Shown piece by piece: positions 27,668 to 37,080 of a DNA stretch of 64,000 bases. Origin of the DNA: Chloroherpetonaceae bacterium (GTDB lineage: Bacteria; Bacteroidota; Chlorobiia; Chlorobiales; Chloroherpetonaceae); NCBI GenBank assembly GCA_028277445.1, contig JANQGG010000063.1, forward strand, positions 1 to 64,000, given 5' to 3'. Under the pieces are notes generated by a model. It ran no database searches and was not told where the DNA came from. It saw only the letters and a program-made list of their open reading frames with translations. Made by a program: the position numbers and the translations under genes. Positions within the stretch are counted from its first letter, which is position 1. Each line of letters opens with the position of its first letter.

Positions 27668-28804
27668 TTACAGCATAAAGCTCATCAAGATACCTGCTGC
27701 AACTGCCGAGCCGATCACGCCTGCAACATTTGGGGCCATGGCGTGCATGAGTAAATGATTTGAAGGGTCTTCTTTTAAGCCTTCGTGTTGAACCACGCGC
27801 GCGCTATCCGGCACTGCCGAAACACCCGCCGCACCGACAAGGGGATTGATTTTATCATCATCAGGTAAAAACAAATTCATAATTTTAGCAAACATTATTC
27901 CCCCGGCAGTTGCTACCATAAACGACAATGCCCCCATCACAAATATCAACATAGACTGCGTCGTTAAAAACGTGGTTGCCTGCGTGGAAGCGCCTACCGT
28001 AACCCCTAACAAAATGGTAACAATATCAATCATGGCGTTTCTAGCGGTATCGGCCAGCCGCTTGGTTACCATCGATTCTTTCAAAAGATTTCCGAAAAAG
28101 AGCATTCCCAATAGCGGAAGCGCTCCCGGTGAAATCAAACATGTCAAAAGCATCCCGATGATCGGGAACAAGACTTTCTCTTTTTTTGTGACCGCGCGTG
28201 GCGGTTTCATGCGAATAACCCGCTCCTCTTTTGAGGTCAACAGTTTCATAATTGGGGGCTGGATCACCGGAACAAGCGCCATATACGAGTAAGCGGCAAT
28301 TGCAATTGAACCGATCAGGTTGGGCGCCAAACGCGAGGATAAGAAAATAGCCGTTGGGCCATCAGCGCCACCGATAATACCAATTGAAGCCGATTCATTA
28401 ATCGTGAAGCCAAGCAATAAAGCGCCAAGGAAGGTTGCAAAAATCCCAATTTGAGCCGCCGCACCCAGCAGCATTAAGCGTGGGCTTGAAATGAGCGTCG
28501 AAAAATCTGTCATAGCGCCAATGCCTAAAAAGATCAATGGTGGGTAAATTCCTCTCAACACACCCTGATATAAATAATTCATCACGCTTCCCTCTTCATA
28601 TATCCCTAACTGCAAACCGGCATTTTCCAAAAAAGGGGTGTTACCGATTAAAATGCCAAAGCCAATCGGGATCAATAACAAGGGTTCGTATTCAAATTTT
28701 ATCGCCAAATAAATAAAGAGCAGCCCAACCAAAATCATTAAAAAATGACCTGGCGTCATGTTATAGAAACCGGAAAACTCCAGAAATTTAAATACACCTT
28801 CCAT
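27668..28804 (-). CDS. mmdB: sodium-pumping decarboxylase beta subunit (MmdB/OadB/GcdB)
   Basis: The 378-residue polytopic membrane protein is the carboxybiotin decarboxylase that couples decarboxylation to Na+ export. Recognisable parts are YQGVLRGIYPPLIFLGIGAM near the start of the conserved core, GIIGGADGPTAIFLSSRLAP (the conserved GGADGPT ion-path motif) and GAAGVSAVPDSARVV near the C-terminus. It is the last gene of a four-gene operon with the carrier, small and carboxyltransferase subunits. Whether it pumps Na+ cannot be proved from sequence but is the rule in this family. Confidence 0.95.
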   Translation of the reverse strand: MEGVFKFLEFSGFYNMTPGHFLMILVGLLFIYLAIKFEYEPLLLIPIGFGILIGNTPFLENAGLQLGIYEEGSVMNYLYQGVLRGIYPPLIFLGIGAMTDFSTLISSPRLMLLGAAAQIGIFATFLGALLLGFTINESASIGIIGGADGPTAIFLSSRLAPNLIGSIAIAAYSYMALVPVIQPPIMKLLTSKEERVIRMKPPRAVTKKEKVLFPIIGMLLTCLISPGALPLLGMLFFGNLLKESMVTKRLADTARNAMIDIVTILLGVTVGASTQATTFLTTQSMLIFVMGALSFMVATAGGIMFAKIMNLFLPDDDKINPLVGAAGVSAVPDSARVVQHEGLKEDPSNHLLMHAMAPNVAGVIGSAVAAGILMSFML

Positions 28805-28814
28805 AATTCGTTTT

Positions 28815-29231
28815 TTATTCTATCTCTATTAAAACATCACCTTGAAGCACGGTATCATTAATAGAAACTTTTATAGTTTTTACAGTTCCATCCTTTTCAG
28901 CCAGTATATTGTTCTCCATTTTCATCGCTTCCATTACCATTAGCGTTTGTTCTTTCTTAACCTGATCGCCAACGGAAACTTTTACCTGGAGAACTGTGCC
29001 GGGTAAAGGGGCTTTAACAACACTAACCTTAGCGCTTGCTAGGGGTTTCATTTCTTTTGGCGGAGGCGCAGTGGCTCGGACAAGTTTTGGCGTTTTCGGG
29101 GTTTTTATTTCTTGCTCCAACTCAACAAAGTATTGAGTACCATTTACTTCTATCTCGGCAACATTATCTTCAAACGTCAAAATCTCAACGTTGTACTCGT
29201 TGCCGCCAATATTGAATTTGTATTTTCTCAT
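28815..29231 (-). CDS. mmdC: biotin carboxyl carrier subunit
   Basis: The 138-residue protein has a variable N-terminal half with a proline-rich linker (TAPPPKEM) and a C-terminal biotinyl domain. The motif VMEAMKMENNI carries the biotinyl lysine Lys104. It carries carboxybiotin between the carboxyltransferase and the membrane decarboxylase. It sits 10 bases before the beta-subunit gene. Confidence 0.95.
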   Translation of the reverse strand: MRKYKFNIGGNEYNVEILTFEDNVAEIEVNGTQYFVELEQEIKTPKTPKLVRATAPPPKEMKPLASAKVSVVKAPLPGTVLQVKVSVGDQVKKEQTLMVMEAMKMENNILAEKDGTVKTIKVSINDTVLQGDVLIEIE

Positions 29232-29236
29232 AATGA

Positions 29237-29617
29237 CTATGATCTGACGTTTAAGACATTATATATTTTAGAATTCCAGGGCGAATAACGTTTGGAGACT
29301 TTTTTCATGGTTAAAATGGTCTTTTCCGTATCGTGCAGTTCATTAAAGTACAAATACAAGGCCATCCCAATTGCCGCATTCACTTCACCTGAAATCTCTT
29401 TTTCCGATTCCTTTATGGCTTGCTCATTACCCTGTTTTTTGTGCCTGCGTCTTAATGTAAACTGAAAGAATCTTGGCAAATTTTTAAAAACCAAGTACAA
29501 TGTCAGCAGAGATAAAAACACCACAGAATAACCAACAACAGCTACGGAAAAAGCATCGGCGTTAATGGCGGAAAAATCCAAATTCACTTGTAGAATCAAA
29601 AAATGAAACGCCTGCAT
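29237..29617 (-). CDS. OadG-like small membrane subunit of the decarboxylase
   Basis: The 126-residue protein has one membrane helix (VAVVGYSVVFLSLLTLYLVF, residues about 23-42) followed by a basic, charged cytoplasmic part. This is the layout of the gamma (OadG) or delta (MmdD) subunit that anchors and assembles the complex. The C-terminal extension, with YLYFNELHD and YSPWNSKIYNVL, is longer than in the smallest OadG proteins. The gene is packed one base after the carboxyltransferase stop and five bases before the carrier gene, so its role is supported by context. Confidence 0.75.
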   Translation of the reverse strand: MQAFHFLILQVNLDFSAINADAFSVAVVGYSVVFLSLLTLYLVFKNLPRFFQFTLRRRHKKQGNEQAIKESEKEISGEVNAAIGMALYLYFNELHDTEKTILTMKKVSKRYSPWNSKIYNVLNVRS

Positions 29618-29618
29618 A

Positions 29619-31160
29619 TTATAAAGGCATGGTTGAATGTTTTTTCAAGGGATTCCGGTCTTTTTTGGTCGATAACGTTTGCAATGCACGGATAATCCTA
29701 AACCGGGTATTTCTAGGTTCAATTACATCATCAATATAGCCGTACTTAGCCGCTTCGTAAGGGTTAGCAAATTTCTCGCGGTATTCTTTTTCTTTCTCCG
29801 CTATAAATTTGGCTCGCTCCTCGGGGTCTTCAATTTTCTTGAGGTCTTTACTGTATAACACTTCAATTGCGCCGCGCGGCCCCATAACGGCAATTTCAGC
29901 CGCTGGCCAGGCGTAATTTACATCCCCACGTAAATGCTTTGAACTCATCACATCGTATGCGCCTCCGTACGCTTTTCTTAAAATCACAGTGATTTTGGGG
30001 ACGGTAGCTTCGCCATAGGCATAGAGCAATTTTGCGCCATGGATAATAATTCCGCCATACTCCTGGGCGCTTCCGGGTAAAAATCCGGGGACATCCACCA
30101 AGGTGACAATCGGAATATTATACGCATCGCAAAAACGCACAAATCTTGCCGCTTTCCTGGACGCATCAATATCCAAACATCCTGCCAGGTAATTGGGTTG
30201 ATTGGCAACCAGGCCAACCGGCATACCATTAAATTTGGCAAAACCAATCACGATATTTCGGGCATACTGGCGCTGGATTTCCATAAATTCCCCATAATCC
30301 ACCACGGCATGGATAATGTCTTTCACGTCGTATGGAATGTTTGGATTTTCAGGAATAATTGTGTTTAAAGCATCTTCCAAGCGATCGATGGGATCATCGC
30401 AGTCGGTAGTCTGAGGTTCTTCTAAATTATTTTGAGGTAAATAAGTCAGGATTTTTCGGATGAGTAAAATACCCTCTTTTTCATCTTGAGCCACAAAATG
30501 TGCAACCCCTGATTTGGTAGCGTGAACGGTTGCGCCACCCAAGTCTTCATCGGTAATGGTTTCACCGGTAACGGTTTTAGCAACTTTCGGCCCGGTTACA
30601 AACATGTAACTGGTTTTATCGGCCATAATCACAAAATCCGTAAGCGCCGGTGAATACACCGCGCCGCCGGCACAGGGCCCAAATATTGCTGAAATTTGCG
30701 GCACTACCCCTGAGGCTAAAATATTGCGTTGAAAAATATCGGCATACCCGGCAAGGCTTCTGACACCTTCCTGAATTCTTGCACCGCCGCTATCGTTTAT
30801 GCCAATAACCGGCGCGCCAACTTTCATGGCCTGATCCATGATTTTGCAGATCTTTTGGGCATATGTTTCTGAGAGAGATCCGCCGAAAACGGTAAAATCC
30901 TGGGAGAATATAAAAACCAAACGGCCGTCAATGGTTCCACGGCCAGTAACTACGCCATCAGAAAGAAACAGTTGTTGATCCAATCCAAAATCCGTAGTTC
31001 TATGGGTAACAAACATATCATACTCTTCAAAACTCCCTTCGTCCAATAACAATTCAATTCGCTCCCTTGCGGTGAGTTTACCTTTTGCGTGTTGAGCAGC
31101 AATTCGCTTTTCGCCCCCACCTAACCGGGCTTTTTCTCGTTCATCTAAAAGTCGTCTCAT
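29619..31160 (-). CDS. mmdA: carboxyltransferase subunit, methylmalonyl-CoA decarboxylase / propionyl-CoA carboxylase beta type
   Basis: The 513-residue protein has the crotonase-like acyl-CoA carboxyltransferase halves: [15 protein letters not shown] with [16 protein letters not shown] in the N-terminal half, and the C-terminal [20 protein letters not shown] with [15 protein letters not shown]. These oxyanion-hole glycine clusters are as in MmdA and PccB. The operon partners (OadG-like, carrier, MmdB) favour a Na+-pumping methylmalonyl-CoA decarboxylase, with propionyl-CoA as product, over a carboxylase, because no biotin carboxylase gene is nearby. Methylmalonyl-CoA is the most likely substrate, inferred from PccB-like sequence. 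Confidence 0.92.
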   Translation of the reverse strand: MRRLLDEREKARLGGGEKRIAAQHAKGKLTARERIELLLDEGSFEEYDMFVTHRTTDFGLDQQLFLSDGVVTGRGTIDGRLVFIFSQDFTVFGGSLSETYAQKICKIMDQAMKVGAPVIGINDSGGARIQEGVRSLAGYADIFQRNILASGVVPQISAIFGPCAGGAVYSPALTDFVIMADKTSYMFVTGPKVAKTVTGETITDEDLGGATVHATKSGVAHFVAQDEKEGILLIRKILTYLPQNNLEEPQTTDCDDPIDRLEDALNTIIPENPNIPYDVKDIIHAVVDYGEFMEIQRQYARNIVIGFAKFNGMPVGLVANQPNYLAGCLDIDASRKAARFVRFCDAYNIPIVTLVDVPGFLPGSAQEYGGIIIHGAKLLYAYGEATVPKITVILRKAYGGAYDVMSSKHLRGDVNYAWPAAEIAVMGPRGAIEVLYSKDLKKIEDPEERAKFIAEKEKEYREKFANPYEAAKYGYIDDVIEPRNTRFRIIRALQTLSTKKDRNPLKKHSTMPL

Positions 31161-31340
31161 TATTGACGGGTCTTTGTGTTGAAAAAATGATTCGGTAAAT
31201 TTTTACCCAAACGTTACACATGTTTTCAAATAACTTTGGCACTACTTACTTCTGGGCTGCAATATCAGCAATCCATTCTTAATTATAAAACCTACTACAA
31301 TGGATTAATGTAAACTTAATTCCAATAATAACAACAACGC

Positions 31341-31736
31341 TCACACTTTTTTTAACGCGTCTTGAATTTTTGATTCCGGCTGCGGCCCAACTAAAAACTC
31401 TTTAATCATCCCGTTTTCAATAATCACAACTGAGGGTGTGCCCATAATGCTAAATTTTTGAGCCACACTCATTTCCTCTTGAACATTCACTTTAAAGACA
31501 AACGGTTGAGATTTTTTCAACCTTTCAATAATCGGCACCATTGGCTCGCAAGCGCGACATGATTTAGAATAAAAATACAACAGCATCGATGCGTTGCTTT
31601 TTAATCCCTTTTCATATTTTTTTGGAAGTTCAGGTGCGGGTTTTCCTTTTTTCATGGCGGATTTGATCTTCACAAAATACTGCATCCCAAATAGTAAGCA
31701 AAATGCGCCTAACAAAAGGTATAAAAGCGTTTCCAT
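31341..31736 (-). CDS. membrane-anchored thioredoxin-like protein
   Basis: The 131-residue protein has an N-terminal membrane helix (LLYLLLGAFCLLFGMQYF), a lysine-rich linker and a thioredoxin-fold domain. FYSKSCRACEPMVPIIERL carries the CxxC pair Cys60 and Cys63, followed by the cis-proline region MGTPSVVII. It is probably a disulfide or thiol transfer protein at the membrane. The topology (domain inside or outside) is unclear because the helix is followed by positive charges, which favours a cytoplasmic domain. Confidence 0.82.
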   Translation of the reverse strand: METLLYLLLGAFCLLFGMQYFVKIKSAMKKGKPAPELPKKYEKGLKSNASMLLYFYSKSCRACEPMVPIIERLKKSQPFVFKVNVQEEMSVAQKFSIMGTPSVVIIENGMIKEFLVGPQPESKIQDALKKV

Positions 31737-31882
31737 AATTAACGTTTAAAATCGTTTAAGATAACCATCCTCATTTAACATTTTTTTTAATAAAAACCAT
31801 AGAAAACCCAAAACATTGCCCCTTCTTTATCGTTTGTGGAGTTGGGAAACTTAATTGACAAAAAAACTCTAACGCAAATTAT

Positions 31883-32371
31883 ATGCTACATATGGATAAG
31901 AAAAAACGTATTGCGCTTGTTGCGCACGATAACAGAAAAAAAGACTTAATTGAATGGGTGGAATGGAACTATCACATCCTCCAAAAACATGAATTGATTT
32001 GTACGGGCACAACCGGAAGATTGGTCTCTTCAGCTATCGATAATAAAATTGCTGAAAATCCCGAACTCAGTCTTGAACAACCTAAAATTACGTTGTTAAA
32101 ATCGGGTCCGTTAGGTGGTGATCAACAATTGGGATCATTAATTACCGAGGGCAACGTGGATTTTCTCTTTTTTTTCTGGGATCCTATGAACCCGCATCCG
32201 CACGATGTAGATGTGAAGGCTCTTTTACGAATTACTGTGGTTTATAATATTCCGGTAGCATGTAACCGTTCTACTGCAGATTTTTTAATTTCATCACGAT
32301 TGATGGATGCCCCCTATACACCAATTCTTAAAGATTACAGCCAATATATTGAACGAGCTTTGGAGAAATAA
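31883..32371 (+). CDS. mgsA: methylglyoxal synthase
   Basis: This enzyme converts dihydroxyacetone phosphate to methylglyoxal and phosphate, a bypass of lower glycolysis. The 162-residue protein has IALVAHDNRKKDLIEWV at the N-terminus, including the phosphate-binding AHDxxK. CTGTTGRLV holds the phosphate loop. LKSGPLGGDQQLG is followed by FFWDPMNPHPHDVDVKALLR, which contains the catalytic aspartate region and the HxHDxDxKxLxR motif. The methionine at 31892 is an alternative start. It is cytoplasmic and transcribed alone. Confidence 0.95.
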   Translation: MLHMDKKKRIALVAHDNRKKDLIEWVEWNYHILQKHELICTGTTGRLVSSAIDNKIAENPELSLEQPKITLLKSGPLGGDQQLGSLITEGNVDFLFFFWDPMNPHPHDVDVKALLRITVVYNIPVACNRSTADFLISSRLMDAPYTPILKDYSQYIERALEK

Positions 32372-32510
32372 TTCTTCATGAAATCTGCTTTAAACCAAAA
32401 AATCCCCCAATCGCAAATTCACATTTTCTTATTTTTATTGCAATAACGGAAGTTTTTTGACAAAAAAAGATTTAAGATAAAAACGAATATGTTGCTTCAA
32501 CTGTTATGTA

Positions 32511-33173
32511 ATGAATTTAATAATGGATACTATGAGAGCACCATTCTTACTTATCGTAGCGTTATGTAGCGCTTTTGCTACATCATTATACTCTGAAAGT
32601 TTGTCAACTAAACCCGACCCTATGACCAATAACCAGACTAAAGTAGATACCGCAACATTTGGCGCCGGATGTTTTTGGTGTGTTGAAGCCGTTTTTCAAC
32701 GTGTCAGTGGCGTAACGTCCGTTGTTTCGGGCTATACAGGTGGCCATACGAAATATCCAACGTATCAGGATGTAACAACCGGGTCAACCGGCCACGCCGA
32801 AGTGGCACAAATTACATTTGATCCTTCAATTGTAACCTTTTCGGAACTTCTAGACATTTTTTGGATGACTCATGATCCCACAACATTAAATCGCCAAGGT
32901 AATGATGTTGGAACTCAGTACCGCTCGGCCATTTTTTACCATAACGATATGCAAAAAGCTGAAGCGGAACGATCAAAGAAACTGGCCGATGCATCAGGAG
33001 AATGGAAAGAGAGTATTGTTACGGAAATTTCACCATTAGATAAGTTTTATGTCGCTGAAGATTATCATCAAAACTACTATAATCTCAATAAGTATCAACC
33101 ATATTGCCAATTTGTCATCAACCCAAAATTAGAAAAATTCAAAAAGCAATTTAGCGATAAAATTAAGAATTAA
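32511..33173 (+). CDS. msrA: exported peptide methionine sulfoxide reductase A
   Basis: This enzyme reduces methionine-S-sulfoxide in proteins. The 220-residue protein has a hydrophobic leader (APFLLIVALCSAFATSLYS), followed by the catalytic motif GAGCFWCVEAVF with active Cys54. GYTGGHTKYPTYQDV, then GHAEVAQITFDP, and THDPTTLNRQGNDVGTQYRS complete the family pattern. The leader is not normal for cytoplasmic MsrA, so this copy probably acts in the periplasm. It lies alone between mgsA and the membrane protein at 33303. Confidence 0.95.
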   Translation: MNLIMDTMRAPFLLIVALCSAFATSLYSESLSTKPDPMTNNQTKVDTATFGAGCFWCVEAVFQRVSGVTSVVSGYTGGHTKYPTYQDVTTGSTGHAEVAQITFDPSIVTFSELLDIFWMTHDPTTLNRQGNDVGTQYRSAIFYHNDMQKAEAERSKKLADASGEWKESIVTEISPLDKFYVAEDYHQNYYNLNKYQPYCQFVINPKLEKFKKQFSDKIKN

Positions 33174-33245
33174 AGTTATATTTTGTGTGTTAGGAAGTTC
33201 ATTTAAACTTAACAGTTTCATAATGACATAAGTCATAAAAACCAC

Positions 33246-33253
33246 TATATTTG
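33246..33253 (+). promoter_or_regulatory. possible Bacteroidota-type -7 promoter box (TATATTTG)
   Basis: TAnnTTTG is the -7 consensus of Bacteroidota promoters. This copy lies 50 bases before the ATG at 33303. No clear -33 TTG is visible at the right distance, so the call is tentative. Confidence 0.3.
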
Positions 33254-33302
33254 CATCCAATTGGTTCATTAATTTGTGTTGTTATAACTAATTGTGTATA
33301 AC

Positions 33303-33908
33303 ATGACAATTATCCTAAACGCACTCTTTTATTTTGGTTTATTCCTTTTTTTATATCGGTTTATCAGATATATAACCACCCCTTTCCTAAAAAAAATTGG
33401 CTACTATAAGTACTATTCCCCGATGTTTTTTACACTGCCTCTTTCGTTTAGAGTTTTAGAGCTGCATATCGGCACAACATGGGATTTTTTTAAGTTGCAA
33501 AATGCTAATCCTACACTCATCTTAAGTCATCTTGCCGAGGGTCTTGTCAATTTGGCAAAAGCTGTGGAAAATGGCCAAGTTCACCCCGAGTCCAAGCTCC
33601 GAGGATATATGTATTACATGAATCCCAACACCGTACGAAAATTCGGGTTTAATACCCGTAAGCTCAATTTTTTTGAAATCGTGATGTTTAGTTTGAACTA
33701 CATTGAACTTTGCATATTGCAAAGTATTTCGTATAAAAAGCTCATGCTGGTAAGATTAGAAAACTTACATATTTTAACCATTCGAGCTAAAGATATGGTT
33801 AAGCTTATCCCGCTATACGAACGCACGTACGATAAATTCAACAAACGCTCCCGAATTAAGCCACTCATTACTCAAGACCAACAAACGCCATTAACCGAAG
33901 TTGCTTAA
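33303..33908 (+). CDS. membrane-associated protein, unknown function
   Basis: The 201-residue protein has a hydrophobic N-terminal stretch (IILNALFYFGLFLFLYRF) and a second weaker one (LPLSFRVLEL or FEIVMFSLNYIELCILQSI). The middle is helical, with RGYMYYMNPNTVRKFGFNTRK. The C-terminus (KFNKRSRIKPLITQD) is basic. I do not recognise a family. It ends eight bases before the P-type ATPase gene, so it is probably co-transcribed and may be an accessory subunit. The ATG at 33303 is preferred over a GTG nine bases earlier. Confidence 0.6.
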   Translation: MTIILNALFYFGLFLFLYRFIRYITTPFLKKIGYYKYYSPMFFTLPLSFRVLELHIGTTWDFFKLQNANPTLILSHLAEGLVNLAKAVENGQVHPESKLRGYMYYMNPNTVRKFGFNTRKLNFFEIVMFSLNYIELCILQSISYKKLMLVRLENLHILTIRAKDMVKLIPLYERTYDKFNKRSRIKPLITQDQQTPLTEVA

Positions 33909-33916
33909 GATCGCCT

Positions 33917-36430
33917 ATGGCTGATTTATTGAAGTCTTTCAAAGGTTTAACACAACAAGAAGTTGACTGGCGCATTAAGCAAGGATTAACCAATAAACCC
34001 AAGCATCAACATATAAAAAGCAATGTTGAAATTTTTATCAGCAATGCATTTAATGTATTTAATATCATCAATCTTACGGTGATTACTTTTCTTCTCTACT
34101 TCTATTTTGATTCTCAAGACATGCGGCTTCTTTTGGATTCGGTTGGCATTATTACGGTCACCATTGCGAACACTTTAATTGCCATCGTTCAGGAAACCAA
34201 AGCTTCGCGCACGCTGGAAAAGATGGATTTGCTTAAAAATCAGGAAGTTACCGTGCTTAGAGATGGGAAAAAATTGCAGATCAACAAGCATGCTATCGTT
34301 AAAAACGATGTGATTTTGCTTGGTAAAGGCGATCAGGTTGTGGTGGATGGCAAAGTATTGGATGCACGACTTTTGGAAATAGATGAATCGTTACTGACGG
34401 GCGAATCACATGCGATCACAAAAAAACCTGGCGATACATTGCTTTCAGGCAGTTTTTGTTTGTATGGCTCGGCCTATTATCAGGCTGAAAAGGTCGGCCA
34501 AGAGAGTTATGCCTCTAATATTCTGCATCATGCTAAAAAATATAAATTCACCATCTCGCCGCTTCAAAAAAAGATCAACTTCTTATTTGTGCTCTCGTTT
34601 GCGATCACAATCCTTTTGGTGACGTATGAATTTATCAGCAGCTTTTCTGCCAATAGTTTTGATCTTGAAGAAGCCCGGAAAATTTCAACCATTGCTACAT
34701 CACTTATTCCCGAAGGCCTTGTCTTTTTTTCATCCATCACGTTTACCATCGGCATAATTCGGATTGCAAAAATCGGCGCAATTATTCAAAAAATCAATGC
34801 TATCGATCTTTTTCCAACCATCAATGTGGTCTGCCTGGATAAAACCGGAACATTAACCCAAAACAAAATCTCGGTGTTTAAGGTCTTGCCTTTTCAGGGC
34901 GTGCAAAAAAACGATGTATTGGCCCATCTTGGCGCATTTAGCAAATTCAGCACTGAACAAAACCCAACCGTTCAAGCTTTAAGTGTTTTTGAAGCAAACA
35001 GAAATGCCGAGAAAGTTAATGAAATTCCATTCCGCTCCGAATTAAAAATGAGCGCGGTTCAGATTAAATCCGGCAAGACTAATGAAGTCTATGTGTTAGG
35101 CGGCTATGATGTGTTGTTGAACAGATACGAAGGCGCCTGGCATCAAGAAGCGCAATCAACATTTCAAACCGAGCATTTGACGGGCAATCGAAATCTGCTC
35201 TTTGCTAAAGTGCGATTAGAGAACGCTGATGGTTTGACCGCTGAAAACCTTGCATCATCTCAGATTGAACCCTTAGCCATTGTATCTCTAAGGGATGAAC
35301 CCCGCCATGATGCCAAAGAGGCCCTGGAATTGTTTAATCAAAATAATATTGCAACCAAGATCATTTCAGGTGATGCTACCGATTCTGTGCTGAGCACGCT
35401 CAAAGATATCGGGTGGCATGTCTCGGATGAAGAAGTCATAACCGGGGAAGCATTTTCGAAGCTTTCAATCCCGGAAAAAGAACATGCTGCACAAAACAAA
35501 TCGGTGTTTACGCGGCTAAGTCCTGAAAATAAGCTTGAGATCATCAAATGCTTGAAGCGTTTAGGCAATGAAACCGCCGTGATTGGGGATGGCGTGAATG
35601 ATCTTTTAGCGTTGAAAGAGTCCAATCTTGGAATAGCGATGGAAGAAGGCAGCATTATTTCGAAAGAAGTCTCGGATATTGTATTGCTTAAAAACCGTTT
35701 CAACATCTTACCTAACATATTTAATGAAGGTAATAAAATCATCAACACGGTTAGCTACGTTTCCAACCTGTTTCTTTCCAAAAATGTGCTGGTGATCGTT
35801 CTCAGCATGTTGCCCTGGTTTTTAAATGTGGTTTATCCATTAACCCCTCGCAAAGGTGCTTTGATCAGTATGCTTGGTATTGGATTGCCTGCTTATTTTA
35901 TTGCGCTCAAAAATGCCAACGATCGCATTCCTACGAGTTTTTTCCGTCAGTTGTTATGGTTTATTGTGGTTTCAACGCCGATCATTCTTGGTCTTGCTTA
36001 TTTAAGCTCATACCTGGCAACCGGCGTATTCGATCTAAGCCAAATCCAGGCGCTTAACATCATGATGGCTGTGTTGGTGATTTTAACCGCATCAAATTTC
36101 TTATGCACGGTTATCTACGACGATCCCGAAAACATTAAGCCCTATATTGGTTTTGCTGTTTTGATCGTCGGCATCTATGTCCTTGTTTCATCAGTGAAAA
36201 TTGACTTTTTTATATTAACTGCAATTACAGCCTTCTATGAAATGCCTTTCATTTCATTGACCGAATGGGCTGTTGTTGCATTATTATGTATCCCAGGCAT
36301 TGCATTCCTTTTAACCCTCCATTACGTGCGTCATCTTTTCAAGGAAAAACGAAGCAAACGACCACTGCACCCTCTGTTTGAAAAACTGATCCGCTTTTCT
36401 TTTTTAAGAACTGCAACAAATTCAGGGTAA
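33917..36430 (+). CDS. CtpE-like P-type cation-transporting ATPase
   Basis: The 837-residue protein is a P-type ATPase: LLTGESH in the actuator domain, CLDKTGTLTQNK with the phosphorylated Asp308, TRLSPENK and AVIGDGVNDLLALKESNLGI in the phosphorylation and hinge domains, and about ten membrane helices. The fourth-helix motif IATSLIPEGLVFFSS uses PEGL, which is the CtpE pattern, and the region after it (AIIQKINAIDLFPTIN) also resembles CtpE. CtpE imports Ca2+ in mycobacteria. The cation here is unproven. The N-terminal region is short with no metal-binding domain. It follows the membrane gene at 33303 by 8 bases. Confidence 0.9.
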   Translation: MADLLKSFKGLTQQEVDWRIKQGLTNKPKHQHIKSNVEIFISNAFNVFNIINLTVITFLLYFYFDSQDMRLLLDSVGIITVTIANTLIAIVQETKASRTLEKMDLLKNQEVTVLRDGKKLQINKHAIVKNDVILLGKGDQVVVDGKVLDARLLEIDESLLTGESHAITKKPGDTLLSGSFCLYGSAYYQAEKVGQESYASNILHHAKKYKFTISPLQKKINFLFVLSFAITILLVTYEFISSFSANSFDLEEARKISTIATSLIPEGLVFFSSITFTIGIIRIAKIGAIIQKINAIDLFPTINVVCLDKTGTLTQNKISVFKVLPFQGVQKNDVLAHLGAFSKFSTEQNPTVQALSVFEANRNAEKVNEIPFRSELKMSAVQIKSGKTNEVYVLGGYDVLLNRYEGAWHQEAQSTFQTEHLTGNRNLLFAKVRLENADGLTAENLASSQIEPLAIVSLRDEPRHDAKEALELFNQNNIATKIISGDATDSVLSTLKDIGWHVSDEEVITGEAFSKLSIPEKEHAAQNKSVFTRLSPENKLEIIKCLKRLGNETAVIGDGVNDLLALKESNLGIAMEEGSIISKEVSDIVLLKNRFNILPNIFNEGNKIINTVSYVSNLFLSKNVLVIVLSMLPWFLNVVYPLTPRKGALISMLGIGLPAYFIALKNANDRIPTSFFRQLLWFIVVSTPIILGLAYLSSYLATGVFDLSQIQALNIMMAVLVILTASNFLCTVIYDDPENIKPYIGFAVLIVGIYVLVSSVKIDFFILTAITAFYEMPFISLTEWAVVALLCIPGIAFLLTLHYVRHLFKEKRSKRPLHPLFEKLIRFSFLRTATNSG

Positions 36431-36749
36431 TGAACCTCCAAAATTTCTGCGATATGCTCTGCTGTGCCTTGTGCTTTTAAATCCTTCACAGGCATCTTCA
36501 CAAACCCCGAACGTCTATGCATTTCTACCCTCAAACTCAGCCTAAATAAATAAAGCCTAACCCCACATCATGATTTAGGAGTTAGGCTTATAAATTCCTT
36601 TGCACAGCATCTTTAATGCCTTTGTATTAATTGCTATTTGTGAAATGTAAAGAACGCAAAAAAACTTTATCATTTAACTATAATGGAAGTTAACACCAAA
36701 CCAGGAAGACTCTGGTTATTTTACGATTTAAATAGTCGTGTAAGTATTT
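36431..36749. other. intergenic stretch between the P-type ATPase and the small chlorosome-like genes
   Basis: This holds a hairpin at 36553-36589. A weak antisense frame (36331-36534) overlaps the ATPase gene end but lacks support. Nothing else is seen. Confidence 0.5.
36553..36589. terminator. hairpin after the P-type ATPase gene
   Basis: The stem AAGCCTAAC / GTTAGGCTT (9 base pairs) has a 19-base loop and weak flanking T/A runs. It lies about 120 bases after the ATPase stop and could serve either strand. Confidence 0.5.
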
Positions 36750-36977
36750 CTATTGATTTTCTTTTTTTATGGTGGATGAAACCGTATCCAAGGCGTCTGA
36801 TGCTGAAGCAGCAAGTTTTTTCATAACTTCATTTACGCCTGTGATTACTGTTCCTGCCAAAGAACTTTGAACTTCTAATGCTTTTCCGAACAACTGCGAT
36901 TGTTGTTCTGAGATTTCCTTAGCGGTGTGTAAAACCTTATCTAAAGATTCATTAAGTAGCGTTTGTTCTTCAGACAT
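36750..36977 (-). CDS. small chlorosome-envelope-like protein (CsmB/CsmF type), member 1
   Basis: The 75-residue protein is a single helical chain: SEEQTLLNESLDKVLHTAKE, then QQSQLFGKALEVQSSLAGTV, then KLAASASDALDTVSSTI. It shares layout with its three neighbours: an acidic start, a Gln-rich turn (EQQSQLFGKAL), a small-residue stretch and a Ser/Thr/Val amphipathic tail ending in DxVSS or similar. This resembles CsmB/CsmF of chlorosomes, small coat proteins of the bacteriochlorophyll organelle. The family call is by pattern. Another small amphipathic coat or phasin-like protein is possible. Confidence 0.55.
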   Translation of the reverse strand: MSEEQTLLNESLDKVLHTAKEISEQQSQLFGKALEVQSSLAGTVITGVNEVMKKLAASASDALDTVSSTIKKENQ

Positions 36978-37023
36978 AGTTATTAAAGTATTTTGTTGGG
37001 AAAAATTTTAGTTTGGATAGCAA

Positions 37024-37058
37024 AAAGCCATCAATAAAATAACATTATTGATGGCTTT
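37024..37058 (-). terminator. terminator after member 2 of the small-protein cluster
   Basis: A 14-base perfect stem (AAAGCCATCAATAA / TTATTGATGGCTTT) has a 7-base loop and a T-run on the minus strand. It lies 23 bases below the stop of the gene at 37081-37296. Confidence 0.9.
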
Positions 37059-37080
37059 ATAATTTTGTTTAATCGGTAAC

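Noticed and set aside
36331-36534. A 67-codon antisense frame overlapping the end of the P-type ATPase gene
   Set aside because: It overlaps an intact gene by 100 bases on the other strand. The stretch GFVKMPVKDLKAQGTAEH looks protein-like, but without homology it cannot be kept.
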